Positions 27,685-37,927 of a DNA stretch of 64,000 nucleotides are shown here, piece by piece (positions within the stretch are counted from its first letter, which is position 1; each line of letters starts with the position of its first letter). The position numbers were made by a program, and so were the translations under genes. The stretch is from Pseudomonas putida. Its GTDB lineage: Bacteria > Pseudomonadota > Gammaproteobacteria > Pseudomonadales > Pseudomonadaceae. The notes below the pieces were generated by a model, which was not told the DNA's origin, searched no databases, and saw nothing but the letters and a program-made list of their open reading frames with translations. The stretch is taken from the NCBI RefSeq assembly GCF_028682475.1, contig NZ_JANHLE010000016.1, positions 62,001 through 126,000 of the forward strand. Reading direction: 5' to 3'.

Positions 27685-28067
27685 TGGAGCTGCCACCGGA
27701 CGTTGTCCTCAGCGCCTTCAGCCAGTTGCTTGGCTGCCGTCTGCAACGCCTGGAAGCGGGCGTTGCTGAAATGACCCTGGAACTGGAGCCGCATTTGCGC
27801 AACCGCGGCGGCAAGCTGCATGGCGGGGCGATCTTCAGCCTGGTCGATACCGCCATGGGCCTGGCTTGTTCCAGCGCCCATGGTTTCGATCAGCAAAGCG
27901 TGACCCTGGAATGCAAGATCAACTACCTGCGCGCCGTCAGCGAAGGTGAAGTGCAGTGTATCGCCCGGGTGCTGCATGCCGGGCGGCGCACCCTGGTGGT
28001 CGACGCCGATGTACTTCAGGGCGACAAGCTGGTGGCAAAAGCGCAGGGAACGTTCGTCGTCCTCTAG
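27681..28067 (+). CDS. PaaI-type thioesterase
   Basis: This 128-residue hotdog-fold protein has the PaaI/YbaW signature [20 protein letters not shown] (about 36-55), with the catalytic Asp in the helix after HGG. It probably hydrolyses an aromatic or medium-chain acyl-CoA; the substrate is unknown. It is translationally coupled to tex (ATGA overlap). A 153-bp gap with no clear terminator separates it from gshA. Confidence 0.85.
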   Translation: MMELPPDVVLSAFSQLLGCRLQRLEAGVAEMTLELEPHLRNRGGKLHGGAIFSLVDTAMGLACSSAHGFDQQSVTLECKINYLRAVSEGEVQCIARVLHAGRRTLVVDADVLQGDKLVAKAQGTFVVL

Positions 28068-28220
28068 CCGCAAACGGCCAAATTGCGATACTTTCGGCAG
28101 AGCGCAGGCACTGCCGCAAGCCGGCCAACACCAGGCGACAACGCCAGTTCCTCTGTCCACCCTTGTAGACCGTCATATCCACCCCCATATTGGGGCGACT
28201 GACGCGTGAAGGAATCCATC

Positions 28221-29807
28221 TTGAGCGAACTTCTCAACCGCCGCCTGAGCCTGCTCGGCCAAGGCGACAACCTCTCCCTGCTCAAGCAGTGCCTGCACGG
28301 CATCGAGCGCGAATGCTTGCGTGTGACCGAGGACGGTCGCCTGGCACAGACCCCGCATCCCGAGGCTCTGGGCGCGGCGTTGACCCACGAGCAGATCACC
28401 ACGGACTACTCGGAGTCGCTGCTGGAGTTCATCACCCCAGCCCTGGCCGACCCCGCGCAGACCCTCGAAAGCCTGGAGAACATCCACCGCTTCGCCTACT
28501 CCAAGCTGGGTAGCGAATACCTGTGGAGCCCGTCGATGCCCTGCCCGCTGCCGGCCGAGGAAGACATTCCGATTGCCTGGTATGGCGACTCCAACATCGG
28601 TCAGCTCAAGTATGTCTATCGCAAGGGCCTGGCCCTGCGTTACGGCCGCACCATGCAGTGCATTGCCGGGATTCACTACAATTTCTCGCTGCCAGAGAAA
28701 CTCTGGCCGCTGCTGCGCAGTGCTGAAGGCAGCAATCTCGATGACCGCGCGTATCAGTCGGCGGCCTACATCGCCCTGATCCGTAACTTCCGCCGATACA
28801 GCTGGTTGCTGATGTACCTGTTCGGCGCCTCGCCGGCGCTGGATGCCGGTTTCCTGCGCGGCCGCCCGCATCAGCTCGAACAGTTCGACGCCGATACGCT
28901 GTACCTGCCGTACGCCACCAGCCTGCGCATGAGCGACCTGGGTTACCAGAGCAACGCCCAGGCCGGCCTGACACCTTGCTACAACGATCTGAACAGCTAT
29001 ACCGACAGCCTGCGCAAGGCCGTCGCCACGCCGTATGCGCCCTATGTGGAAATCGGCACGCACAAGGATGGCGAATGGGTACAGCTCAATACCAATATCC
29101 TGCAGATCGAAAACGAGTACTACTCCAACATCCGTCCCAAGCGCGTGACCTACAGCGGCGAGCGGCCGATCCAGGCGCTGATGGCCCGCGGTATCCAGTA
29201 CGTTGAAGTGCGCTGCCTGGACATCAACCCGTTCCTGCCGACCGGCATCGATTTGCCAGAGTCGCGCTTCCTTGATGCCTTCCTGCTGTTCTGCGCGCTG
29301 GAAGACAGCCCGCTGCTGGGTTACCTGGAATGCGGCAACTGCACGGGCAACTTCCTCAGTGTGGTCAAGGAAGGCCGCCGTCCGGGCCTGATGCTGCAAC
29401 GCCACGGCAAGCCGGTGGAACTCAAGGAGTGGGCCAATGAGCTGCTGGAGCGAATTGCACCGTTAGCCGCGCTGCTCGACCGCAGCCTGGACAGCGATGA
29501 ACACGCCAAGTCTCTTGAACTGCAGAAGGCCAAGGTCAGCGACCCGTCCCTGACGCCGTCGGCTCAGGTGTTGGCGAGCATGACTCAACACAAGGAAAGC
29601 TTCAGCCGCTTTGCCTTGCGCCAGAGCCAGGCGCATGCCGAGTTCTTCCGCGCAGAAAACCTGCCGGCAGACGAGCAGCAGCGCTTCGAAACGGCGGCGC
29701 GCGAATCCCTGGAGGCCCAGGCCAGGCTTGAGCGTGAAGAGGACAGGGGCGACTTCGACCTGTTCGTCAGCGCTTATCAGGCCAGCATTCTGGCGATCAG
29801 CAACTGA
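28221..29807 (+). CDS. gshA: Glutamate-cysteine ligase
   Basis: GshA makes gamma-glutamylcysteine, the first step of glutathione synthesis. The 528-residue protein has the bacterial class I motifs [39 protein letters not shown] and [17 protein letters not shown]. The start is assigned to the TTG at 28221 ([13 protein letters not shown]) because AAGGA lies seven bases upstream; a GTG at 28206 is in frame but lacks such a site. A tetR gene begins one base after the stop. Confidence 0.95.
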   Translation: MSELLNRRLSLLGQGDNLSLLKQCLHGIERECLRVTEDGRLAQTPHPEALGAALTHEQITTDYSESLLEFITPALADPAQTLESLENIHRFAYSKLGSEYLWSPSMPCPLPAEEDIPIAWYGDSNIGQLKYVYRKGLALRYGRTMQCIAGIHYNFSLPEKLWPLLRSAEGSNLDDRAYQSAAYIALIRNFRRYSWLLMYLFGASPALDAGFLRGRPHQLEQFDADTLYLPYATSLRMSDLGYQSNAQAGLTPCYNDLNSYTDSLRKAVATPYAPYVEIGTHKDGEWVQLNTNILQIENEYYSNIRPKRVTYSGERPIQALMARGIQYVEVRCLDINPFLPTGIDLPESRFLDAFLLFCALEDSPLLGYLECGNCTGNFLSVVKEGRRPGLMLQRHGKPVELKEWANELLERIAPLAALLDRSLDSDEHAKSLELQKAKVSDPSLTPSAQVLASMTQHKESFSRFALRQSQAHAEFFRAENLPADEQQRFETAARESLEAQARLEREEDRGDFDLFVSAYQASILAISN

Positions 29808-29808
29808 C

Positions 29809-30444
29809 ATGAGCCGGACTGTCTCCACACGCAAACCCCGCGCCGCCAGCCAGGCGCGGATCGACTCGATCCTTGAGGCGGCACGCACCCTGCTGGCTAG
29901 CGAAGGCGTGGCCAGCCTGTCGATCTACAGTGTCGCCGAGCGGGCGCAAATCCCGCCGTCCTCGGTGTATCACTTTTTCGCCAGTGTCCCGGCCTTGCTC
30001 GAGGCCCTGACCGCCGATGTCCATGGCGCGTTCCGGGCCTGCCTGGCCGAGCCGATTGAAGCCAGCACGCTGAACACCTGGCACGACCTCTCGCGCCTGG
30101 TCGAGCAGCGCATGCTGAGCATCTACAACCAGGATGCCGCAGCCCGTCAGTTGATCCTCGCCCAGCACGGTCTGAGCGAGGTGACCCAGGCCGACCGCCA
30201 GCACGACATCGAACTGGGCGACTTGATGCACAAGCTGTTCGCCCAGCACTTCCAGCTGCCGGTGCTACCGGACGATGTCGATGTCTTTGCCCTGGCCATG
30301 GAGCTGGGGGATCGGGTCTATGCCCGTTCGGTGCAGTTGCATGGCCAGATTACCCCGCGCATGGCTGAAGAAGGCATGCGCGTGTTCGATGCGTATCTGG
30401 GGCTGTACCTGCCACCCTATCTAGCAAAGCGAAACGCTTGCTGA
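29809..30444 (+). CDS. TetR-family transcriptional regulator
   Basis: This is a 211-residue TetR-type repressor. The N-terminal helix-turn-helix is seen in GVASLSIYSVAERAQIPPSS followed by VYHFFASV (about 33-60), with a helical ligand-binding domain after it. It starts one base after the gshA stop and is probably co-transcribed. Its target and inducer are unknown; proximity to gshA suggests a stress or thiol context but is not evidence. Confidence 0.88.
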   Translation: MSRTVSTRKPRAASQARIDSILEAARTLLASEGVASLSIYSVAERAQIPPSSVYHFFASVPALLEALTADVHGAFRACLAEPIEASTLNTWHDLSRLVEQRMLSIYNQDAAARQLILAQHGLSEVTQADRQHDIELGDLMHKLFAQHFQLPVLPDDVDVFALAMELGDRVYARSVQLHGQITPRMAEEGMRVFDAYLGLYLPPYLAKRNAC

Positions 30445-30488
30445 CCTAGCAACATGTACCGCAGGTGATCATGAATTGACCGCTGAAA

Positions 30489-30511
30489 TGAGCCCCCCCT
30501 TCGAGGGCTCA
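30489..30511 (+). terminator. Terminator after gshA-tetR
   Basis: TGAGCCC and GGGCTCA flank a short C-rich loop (30489-30511), followed by CCTTTT. It lies 44 bp past the tetR stop and only 14 bp before the giant toxin-like gene. It should insulate that gene from gshA-tetR transcription, leaving little room for a promoter of its own. Confidence 0.65.
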
Positions 30512-30525
30512 CCTTTTCAGAGATC

Positions 30526-33500
30526 ATGATCATGACGGAAAACCTTCCCCCTAGCGATGACGCTTCCTACATCGACATCGACATCGGCGACAGCGTTCCC
30601 CTTGTCACTATTCCCGCCGACAGCTGGATAGCCGCGGGCCGTGGTAACGCCTTGCGCAACGCCGAGCAACAGCGCCAGCAAGCAGTCAAGGCGCTGCACG
30701 CTGTGCTGGAGCAGGCCCCCCGCCTACGCACAACACTGCGAAACCACCTGCAAGAAAACCTGCAGGTCGATCCCGAAGCATGCGGCCTGTATGCCGGCGA
30801 CAGCCAGGCGACGTTGCTGAGTTTCGCCGCCCGCGTGCTTTCCAGCGCGGTATTTGCCAACCCCTTTGTCGAATGGTCGACCTGGGGGCTGGCGCACGAC
30901 TCAAGGTATGCAGCCTGGACAGGCCGGGACTGGGTACGGGCACTCAATCCGCTACTGCTCTCGCTGCTCGCCGATAGCCGTGCTGCTTACTGGGACGTTC
31001 GCATGCCAGGCCATGCGGTATCACGCAGGGCCTACACGCAACGGCACCTGGGTGAGCATTTGCGCAGCACGATCGAGCTCAACTACGGACTTGACCGTAT
31101 CAGTGAAAAGGCGTCGCGGCTGGGCCAGCTGGACAGCAGCAGCCAGTATGCCCAGCTGTTCTGGAACCACCCGGGCGACCCGGCCGAGTTATGTCCAACA
31201 GCATTGCTGGTCAAGCCTCAGGCTGACGACGCACCGTGGCTACTCTATAGACCCGCGGCCAACAACCCCATTCGCTCGTTCCAGAACCAGGCGGCACTGC
31301 TGCGTTGGTCATACGAACATCGTCAATTGCTCTGGCCATACCTGGCAACACCCCTTGATCGTGAGGCTGATACGTCCTTCGTTGACGTTCGGGATATGGC
31401 TGTCGATGGTCTCGCCGGGCTGCTGGACAGTGCGCTGGAAGAAAGCGACCGCCTGACCGAGAAGTATCTTCTGCAGGCCGCCCGGGAAAGCGCCACCGAC
31501 CCGCTGGACTGGTCGCCCCTCGAAGCCTGGGAAACCAGACGTGGCATACACCCGAAGGAGGAGCTGCCCGAACAGCTCAAGGAGCAGCTGGACCTTCTGG
31601 TCAGCGCGGACGACACCCTGGCCGCCGAAGAGCTCCACTTCGACTCACTCGACGAGCGCCTGCCGCTGGGCTGGCGCAAACAGAGGATCGAACGACAGGA
31701 GAAGCTTCTGGCTGACTATCTGGGCGATGAAGTCGACCCGACATCGGCGAAAATGACCGGACTGCGGCAACGCCAGTCACTGCTGGACAACCAGACCGAG
31801 GCGCTGCAGAAACTGCTGACCGACCTCCCCGACAGTCTGGATTCAGAAACCTGGGGGCAGACATACGGCGAAACCAGCCGTTTCGAACAGCTTAGCCAGC
31901 ACTTCGCCCAGGATCTGTTACTGGAGGCACGCTTCCAGCATCTGCTCGGTGATCTGGCGCCGTCTCGCCTGGCGTGGGTCGAACACCTTATCGAGAGACC
32001 CGAGCCGAGCCTGCAACGTCCGGTCGTGGCCAATGCAGTGAAGCTGGTCATCGGTGAGCGATCCTGGGCATTGACGGGCTATCTGGCCGTTCGGGCAACA
32101 CCCGAGGATGACAGCGAAGCGTTTGACAGCGCATGGCTGCTCCACAAGTCTGGCCATTTTGGCGGGCTGAGCGTTTTCGCCGATCAGACCCAGTTGAACA
32201 ACGCGCTGCTCAAGACGCTCTATGGTGCCTGGCCGGAAACCCTGCTCGAAAGCGCCTGGCCACAGGATGCACAAGCGCTGCTCAAACACCTCGACGAGAC
32301 GACTGAGGTGCCGTCTATCGTCATGGTGCCCATCACCACGCATGTCTTCGATTATCTGACACAGACGCAATTGGCGCTGTTCACCCGCACGGCTTCCTCG
32401 GCACTGCAGACGCTGCAGCAAAATCTGGCAATCAGCACTAACCAGGCGAGGGTTCAGGCTTTCGAACGGCTTGCGCAAAGAAACCGCACCGCGCACATCC
32501 ATACCAAAATGCAATCGCTGACCCACCTGGATGATGCCCAGCGTGCGCAGCTGGCCGCAGCCTTCGAGGCGCTTCGCGTCGCCATGTTGAGTTCCAGCCG
32601 ACTGTTGCAACGAGACTTGCCCGAACGCGGCCTGTTTGCCCGCAACAAACTGCATGAGCGTTTGCGCCAGTCATTCAGCGTGCCGACGTTGCCTGACATC
32701 ACCCTCGATATCGCTGACCGCACCTTCAAACAAAGGGTCCCCTTACCCGAGTCCGGTATGGCCAACGCATACAAGCTAGTCGTAGCGTTCAGCCCGGAGC
32801 GCAGCGATGTGCCCTTGGAGAAGTTCCTGCTGTGGGCCCTGGATGAAGACCTGACGATGCGCCTGGGGAACGCCCGCATCCTGTTCGGCGACAACACGCC
32901 TGCACAAATGCGTCAGCAACTGACTCTCAGCTATATCGCCAACCTGGTGAAAGAGCTGGACCTGGCCGGGGCTTACGAACGGCAGATAGTCGACGCCTTC
33001 AAAGGGCTGACGGATGGGTCGCAATGGGCAGCGCAGTTGCGCCAGGAGACACTGCGTGCACCGTTTGAGCAGCAGTTGTCGATCATCAATCTGAGCCGCT
33101 CGGCGAACCTCGACGAGGAAGGCCAGCACCTGCTCGAGCGCTTTTGTCAGGAACAGCAGGACACTGCCCTGACCACGACCATCGACTACTTCACACTGGA
33201 GTTGATGCCTGGCGTGGCAGCGGACGGTTCGAGCAACAGGGTCGACCTGTCTGGTGTCTGTGTACTGCAGGCGGAGACTGGCCCTGTTCTGCTGTTGCTG
33301 CCCGATGCTCCCAACGAACAGGTCATCAGCCAGTACGACAGCACAGAGAATGCGTGTCGGGCGCTGGAAGAAATGGCCTACACCGAAGCAATGCGCAGCT
33401 ACCTCGCCAGCCTGCCACTGGAAGGCGACGCTAGCGACCACCTCAGCTACATCAACACTGCCGTTCTGCAGAAATACACCGGTTTCATCGGTCTCGGTTC

Positions 33501-36033
33501 AAGACGCCAGGAACCATGGGCCCAGTTTCAGGCCAACCTGCAGATGGGCCAGCTGATCGTGGAGAATCGAACTTCTTCCCGAAGCCAGCGCGACCTGTTC
33601 CTTGAGCAAGCAGCCATCCGCCACGGCCGTGTGTACGACTACATCAAGATGGCGATGAGTCTGGTGCCGTTAGTCGGTACGACCATCGCCCTCTATGATG
33701 GCTGGAATGCGGCGAATGCGAGTGTGGAAGCCTTCCTGAGGGGAGACGCCCGTGAAGGTATCGAACACCTGAACAGCGTGTTCCTGTCAATGGTAGACGC
33801 CCTCCTCGACCTGACACCCGGCTCCCTGGCTGCCAACAGCAATGCCGTAGCCCGCACAAGCACCCGACAACGCACGCTCTCGACAGGTATCCCACTTGCC
33901 ACCGTGACGCGCCGCAGCCCGTCAGATCCTTTCATCGGCTATGAAGCCGAGGCGCCGGCAGGCCGCTGGGTGGATCATCCGGCAGCCTATGGCACGGGCG
34001 TCGTTCAGCATGCCGAAAGCCTGTCGGATTACATCGTCCGACACGGGCGGTACTTCCAGGTCGAGTGGGACGAAACTTATCGTACCTGGCGGCTCAAAGG
34101 CACCCACGCCCGTACTTACAAGCAACCGGTGAAACTCAGCGAAACAGGACACTGGCAAACCCATGGCAGTTTGAGCGGGCGAATCATCGACAATGGTCTG
34201 GCTGGCGGCGGCGCTTACCTGGGCACGCTATATAACCGAGGCTGGCAGACCTTGCGTGGCTACCTCCGCCCCCAGCCCGCACGCCTGTCACCTGTGGAGG
34301 TGGTAAGCAGCATCGATACCGGCCGTCTGGCCCAACAAGCCCGACTGCAGTTGACCACAGACGCGCTTAACCGGGCGCATGGCTTTCGTGCGGACCGCAC
34401 CAGAGGCACACCTGCTGATCCGGCAACCATCAAACGGGCCCTGCAGGAAGCAACAGACCAACTTCAGGCGTTTGTGACCTTCCATGAGCAAAGCCTGGAC
34501 CGCCTGCACACGATCCGCTCGCAAGTGCGCCCTGCGCAGTACCGAGCCATCTACGACGACCTGGGTATCAACTTAGGCAGGCAGCACCCGAAGCTGCTTC
34601 AGCGACGTCGTACACAGATGCACAATTGCTTTCACGACCTGGATCGGCTCCTCCAGACGTTCGATGAGATCACAAACAACCCTTTGGAGCATCTGAGGCA
34701 ATTGCAACGCATACATGAGGAACTGACCGCGGCCTTGGGACGGCTGGAAGCGGAGGTCCGCCGCATCGGCCATATCCGCAATCGCCTGCAGAGAAATAAC
34801 CTGACCATCTACGACCAGGACATCGCCGCCCTCGACATGCCGCTGGACCCGCACGGCTATCGGATAGTGCGCCTATCCTCCCTGGCAGCTGGCATCTTCA
34901 AGCCACCGAGCGTTGAAAGTTATGACTTCCTGCTGATGCTGCGCAGGGTGAACAGAGAGGTCCTGGAGTTGCGCAGCGCCTTGTTCAGTCATGGCGATCT
35001 GGCCGCCGCCGGGCTCAGCCGCGCAGAGACTCACCGCTTCTTGCTGCAGCTCAAACAGCGCTATCAGCGATTCGTTAACCACATGCTCAGTTGGCAGGAC
35101 ATCTTTCCTGACTTTTTTACCGCCGAAACGACCCGGCAGATGCGCCAGGAACTGGCCAGCCTGATCAATGAAGTCGATGGGGCGCTTAGCGCCTCCTCAC
35201 CGAGCAAAAAAATTGCCGGCAACCGAGGTCGAAGCAGGCCGCGTCTGTTCGAAACAGTCGACCAGCAGCTCCTGATCGGCCATGAAATTTCCGTCGATGG
35301 CCAACCCACAATGGTGGTCAACCGCACGGTCAACAGCGAGACCCATACCAGCTACACCCGCGCCCCGAACGGCAAATGGCAACCGGCACGTACGGCGTCC
35401 GCCGCGCCCTCTGGCCCGCTGACGTCATTGGTGGCCAGCGCCAACAAACGCCTGGCGGATGTTCCCGGCCAGCGCTCCAAACTGCAGCAGTACAAAGGGC
35501 TGAACATGTTGCCTGCGGACCTGGAGGATCTGGCGCAAGGTTATGCCGCCACGCTCAGGGACCTGGCGCAGGACATCGTGCGCAAAAGCGCGGATGACCT
35601 CACCGACGCCCTGCAGACACTGGTGCAACGCCTTGAGCAGGCAGCCGATGAACTGACCACCTTCGGCCGGCAACTGCGCATCGAGCAGATAAAGGCCAGC
35701 CAGCAGCCTGGCATCAGCCATCTACAGTACCTGCATACACAGGAACAGGTGGATATCCACTGGTCACGGACGCTGGAGCCGGCCAGAAACAAGCAGGGCA
35801 ACCCCATCGAGTACCTGGAGGAATACCGTATAGACGACCGCTCCACCGGTACACCGCTGTGGTATGCCCACTTTCACTTCAAGAACACGCCAGGCAAAGG
35901 CTTCGCCCGCCTTGAAGCAGGTCACCTGAAGCTGGCCAGTGAGGTGAATCAAGGCAGCGGTGCATGGCGCGGCCCGATCACGGAAAGCCAGGCCACTGCG
36001 CTGTTCGGCGGCCTGCGACCGAACCCTGGGTGA
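30526..36033 (+). CDS. Giant dermonecrotic-toxin-like protein (DUF6543 family)
   Basis: This 1835-residue protein resembles the large pseudomonad proteins annotated as dermonecrotic toxin domain-containing (DUF6543). The N-terminal half is a long alpha-helical region with no signal peptide. A hydrophobic pair of segments at about 1042-1060 (MAMSLVPLVGTTIALYDGWN) and 1080-1098 could insert in a membrane. Residues 1356-1425 are predicted coiled coil from heptad-like Leu spacing. The last 100 residues (DIHWSRTLEP, then YLEEYRIDD, PLWYAHFHFKN and GHLKLASEV) match the recurrent C-terminus of this family as I remember it. No immunity or secretion gene is adjacent. Starts at 30526 and 30532 are both possible. 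It sits between loci that are adjacent in P. putida KT2440 as I recall. Confidence 0.8.
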   Translation: MIMTENLPPSDDASYIDIDIGDSVPLVTIPADSWIAAGRGNALRNAEQQRQQAVKALHAVLEQAPRLRTTLRNHLQENLQVDPEACGLYAGDSQATLLSFAARVLSSAVFANPFVEWSTWGLAHDSRYAAWTGRDWVRALNPLLLSLLADSRAAYWDVRMPGHAVSRRAYTQRHLGEHLRSTIELNYGLDRISEKASRLGQLDSSSQYAQLFWNHPGDPAELCPTALLVKPQADDAPWLLYRPAANNPIRSFQNQAALLRWSYEHRQLLWPYLATPLDREADTSFVDVRDMAVDGLAGLLDSALEESDRLTEKYLLQAARESATDPLDWSPLEAWETRRGIHPKEELPEQLKEQLDLLVSADDTLAAEELHFDSLDERLPLGWRKQRIERQEKLLADYLGDEVDPTSAKMTGLRQRQSLLDNQTEALQKLLTDLPDSLDSETWGQTYGETSRFEQLSQHFAQDLLLEARFQHLLGDLAPSRLAWVEHLIERPEPSLQRPVVANAVKLVIGERSWALTGYLAVRATPEDDSEAFDSAWLLHKSGHFGGLSVFADQTQLNNALLKTLYGAWPETLLESAWPQDAQALLKHLDETTEVPSIVMVPITTHVFDYLTQTQLALFTRTASSALQTLQQNLAISTNQARVQAFERLAQRNRTAHIHTKMQSLTHLDDAQRAQLAAAFEALRVAMLSSSRLLQRDLPERGLFARNKLHERLRQSFSVPTLPDITLDIADRTFKQRVPLPESGMANAYKLVVAFSPERSDVPLEKFLLWALDEDLTMRLGNARILFGDNTPAQMRQQLTLSYIANLVKELDLAGAYERQIVDAFKGLTDGSQWAAQLRQETLRAPFEQQLSIINLSRSANLDEEGQHLLERFCQEQQDTALTTTIDYFTLELMPGVAADGSSNRVDLSGVCVLQAETGPVLLLLPDAPNEQVISQYDSTENACRALEEMAYTEAMRSYLASLPLEGDASDHLSYINTAVLQKYTGFIGLGSRRQEPWAQFQANLQMGQLIVENRTSSRSQRDLFLEQAAIRHGRVYDYIKMAMSLVPLVGTTIALYDGWNAANASVEAFLRGDAREGIEHLNSVFLSMVDALLDLTPGSLAANSNAVARTSTRQRTLSTGIPLATVTRRSPSDPFIGYEAEAPAGRWVDHPAAYGTGVVQHAESLSDYIVRHGRYFQVEWDETYRTWRLKGTHARTYKQPVKLSETGHWQTHGSLSGRIIDNGLAGGGAYLGTLYNRGWQTLRGYLRPQPARLSPVEVVSSIDTGRLAQQARLQLTTDALNRAHGFRADRTRGTPADPATIKRALQEATDQLQAFVTFHEQSLDRLHTIRSQVRPAQYRAIYDDLGINLGRQHPKLLQRRRTQMHNCFHDLDRLLQTFDEITNNPLEHLRQLQRIHEELTAALGRLEAEVRRIGHIRNRLQRNNLTIYDQDIAALDMPLDPHGYRIVRLSSLAAGIFKPPSVESYDFLLMLRRVNREVLELRSALFSHGDLAAAGLSRAETHRFLLQLKQRYQRFVNHMLSWQDIFPDFFTAETTRQMRQELASLINEVDGALSASSPSKKIAGNRGRSRPRLFETVDQQLLIGHEISVDGQPTMVVNRTVNSETHTSYTRAPNGKWQPARTASAAPSGPLTSLVASANKRLADVPGQRSKLQQYKGLNMLPADLEDLAQGYAATLRDLAQDIVRKSADDLTDALQTLVQRLEQAADELTTFGRQLRIEQIKASQQPGISHLQYLHTQEQVDIHWSRTLEPARNKQGNPIEYLEEYRIDDRSTGTPLWYAHFHFKNTPGKGFARLEAGHLKLASEVNQGSGAWRGPITESQATALFGGLRPNPG

Positions 36034-36047
36034 CGTGAATGATCACG

Positions 36048-36073
36048 CCCGGACCAGCGCATGGCCCGGGCGT
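36048..36073. terminator. Convergent hairpin between toxin-like gene and ssuF
   Basis: CGCCCGG and CCGGGCG form an inverted repeat in the 46-bp gap between two convergent genes. There is no clear T-run on either strand, so termination would be weak; it is the only structure in this gap. Confidence 0.4.
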
Positions 36074-36079
36074 CGGTCG

Positions 36080-36295
36080 TTACAGCTTGGCAATAGACAC
36101 TTCGGTGGATTTGACGAAGGCAATCACCTCACTACCGATGGTCAGCTCCAGCTCTCGCACCGAACGGGTGGTGATCACCGAAGTGACGATGCCTGAGGCC
36201 GTCTGCACGTCGATTTCCGACAGTACCGGACCTTCGAGGATTTCCTTCACGGTGCCTTTGAACTGGTTGCGTACGTTGATCGCTTTGATGGTCAT
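36080..36295 (-). CDS. ssuF: Molybdopterin-binding-type TOBE protein SsuF
   Basis: This 71-residue single-domain molbindin has MTIKAINVRNQFKGTVKEI and then IGSEVIAFVKSTEVSIA, the mop/TOBE fold. Homologues at the end of Pseudomonas ssu operons are called SsuF and are needed for good growth on some organosulfur compounds, by an unknown mechanism. It is the last gene of ssuEADCBF, 18 bp after ssuB. Ligand binding (molybdate or another oxyanion) is inferred from the family. Confidence 0.9.
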   Translation of the reverse strand: MTIKAINVRNQFKGTVKEILEGPVLSEIDVQTASGIVTSVITTRSVRELELTIGSEVIAFVKSTEVSIAKL

Positions 36296-36313
36296 GTGCT
36301 TGCTTCCTTCAGG

Positions 36314-37126
36314 TCAATGAGCCCAACGCAGCTGCGTTGGCAAAGGTGCTACGGGTTCCGGCTCAGGCGGTGCACCCGGCACCGAGAGCACGCGGTTGAG
36401 AACTTCGGTTTCCAGCGCCGCCAGGCGATGGGAGCCACGTACACGGGGGCGTGGCAGGTCGACAATCAGGTCCAGGCCCACTTCACCGTCTTCGATGAGG
36501 ATCACCCGGTCGGCGACCGCGACCGCTTCGCTGACATCGTGGGTCACCAGCAAGACGGTGAAACCATGCTCACGCCAGAGCCGTTCGATCAGTTGCTGCA
36601 TCTCGATGCGGGTCAGGGCATCCAGTGCGCCCAGCGGTTCGTCGAGCAACAACAGACGCGGCTGGTGGATCAGCGCACGCGCCAGGGCCACCCGCTGCTT
36701 CTGCCCGCCAGACAGCGCTGCCGGCCATTCATTGGCGCGCTCGGCCAGACCGACCGCCTCCAGGGCTTGCAACGCCTGTGGCCGCCAGTTGCCGGACAAA
36801 CCCAGGCCGACGTTGTCGATCACCTTCTTCCAGGGCAGCAGCCGCGCTTCCTGGAACATCAGGCGGGTGTCCTCGCGCGCCTCGCTCAACGGCGCCGAGC
36901 CTGCCAGCAACTCGCCGCCGCTGGGTTGGTCGAGCCCCGCGAGCAAGCGCAACAGCGTGCTTTTTCCGCAGCCACTGCGCCCGACGATGGCGACGAACTG
37001 GCCGGCAGGGATATGCAGATCGATGTCACGCAGCACCTGGCGCGGGCCAAAGGTTTTCCGCAGGTTGTTGGCGGCCAGCGGTATGCCGCGCAACAGCCGC
37101 GCCGGTGCTTCTTTGAGGATGGTCAT
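36314..37126 (-). CDS. ssuB: Alkanesulfonate ABC transporter ATP-binding protein
   Basis: SsuB powers alkanesulfonate uptake. The 270-residue protein has Walker [12 protein letters not shown] (about 50-60), the signature [15 protein letters not shown], Walker [13 protein letters not shown] and the switch VTHDVSEAV. It overlaps ssuC by 4 bp. The family usually runs to 250-270 residues, so it is complete. Confidence 0.95.
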   Translation of the reverse strand: MTILKEAPARLLRGIPLAANNLRKTFGPRQVLRDIDLHIPAGQFVAIVGRSGCGKSTLLRLLAGLDQPSGGELLAGSAPLSEAREDTRLMFQEARLLPWKKVIDNVGLGLSGNWRPQALQALEAVGLAERANEWPAALSGGQKQRVALARALIHQPRLLLLDEPLGALDALTRIEMQQLIERLWREHGFTVLLVTHDVSEAVAVADRVILIEDGEVGLDLIVDLPRPRVRGSHRLAALETEVLNRVLSVPGAPPEPEPVAPLPTQLRWAH

Positions 37127-37917
37127 GTGCCCTCTCCCCGCGTCGGTTGATAGGCCGGGTGCCAGCGCAGCCAGACCCGCTCAAGGCCCCGCGCTGCCAG
37201 GTCGGCAAGCTTGCCGAGCACGGCATACAGCACAATCGCCAGGACCACCACGTCGGTCTGCAGGAACTCACGGGCATTCATCGCCAGGTAGCCGATGCCG
37301 GCGTTGGCGGAAATGGTTTCGGCAACGATCAGGGTCAGCCACATGAAGCCCAGGGCGAAGCGCACACCGACCAGGATCGAAGGCAAGGCGCCGGGCAGAA
37401 TCACCTGGCGAAACAGCTCGAAACCGGACAAGCCATAGCTGCGCGCCATTTCCACCAGCGCCGGATCGACGTTGCGAATGCCGTGGTAGGTATTGAGGTA
37501 AATCGGGAACAGAGTGCCGAGGGCGACGAGGAAAATCTTCGCCGACTCATCGATACCGAACCACAGGATCACCAGCGGGATCAGCGCCAGGTGCGGGACG
37601 TTGCGGATCATCTGCACCGAGCTGTCGAGCAGGCGTTCGCCCCATTTCGACAGACCGGTGATAAAGCCCAGGGCCAGACCGATTGCGCCACCGATCAGAA
37701 AGCCCAGCGCGGCGCGCCAGCCACTGATTGCCAGGTGGGTCCAGATTTCACCGCTGCGCAGCAGTTCGACCCCGGCGCTGAACACCGCGCTCGGTGCCGG
37801 CAGGATGCGCGTCGACAGCCAGCCGACGCTGACTGCCACTTGCCAGACCGCCAACAGCAGCAGCGGCAGCGCCCAGGGCGCCAGGCGCTGCGGCCAGGGA
37901 GTGGATGCACGACTCAT
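37123..37917 (-). CDS. ssuC: Alkanesulfonate ABC transporter permease
   Basis: SsuC is the inner-membrane permease of the alkanesulfonate importer. The 264-residue protein has about six transmembrane helices (first at residues 14-34, [20 protein letters not shown]). The cytoplasmic EAA-like loop is [20 protein letters not shown]. The ATG at 37917 is preferred to a start 21 codons upstream inside the ssuD end. It lies 10 bp after ssuD and overlaps ssuB. Confidence 0.93.
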   Translation of the reverse strand: MSRASTPWPQRLAPWALPLLLLAVWQVAVSVGWLSTRILPAPSAVFSAGVELLRSGEIWTHLAISGWRAALGFLIGGAIGLALGFITGLSKWGERLLDSSVQMIRNVPHLALIPLVILWFGIDESAKIFLVALGTLFPIYLNTYHGIRNVDPALVEMARSYGLSGFELFRQVILPGALPSILVGVRFALGFMWLTLIVAETISANAGIGYLAMNAREFLQTDVVVLAIVLYAVLGKLADLAARGLERVWLRWHPAYQPTRGEGT

Positions 37918-37927
37918 GGCCAGGTCC

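Noticed and set aside
25354..27696. 780-codon open frame antisense to tex
   Set aside because: It mirrors the tex coding frame in GC-rich DNA, has no domain pattern and is rich in His/Gln/Val as expected of an antisense shadow. Tex on the plus strand has clear domains.
30489..30511. Hairpin left of the toxin-like gene considered as an attachment site
   Set aside because: No matching copy is seen at the right border (36034-36079), there is no integrase or tRNA, and the hairpin reads as the tetR terminator.
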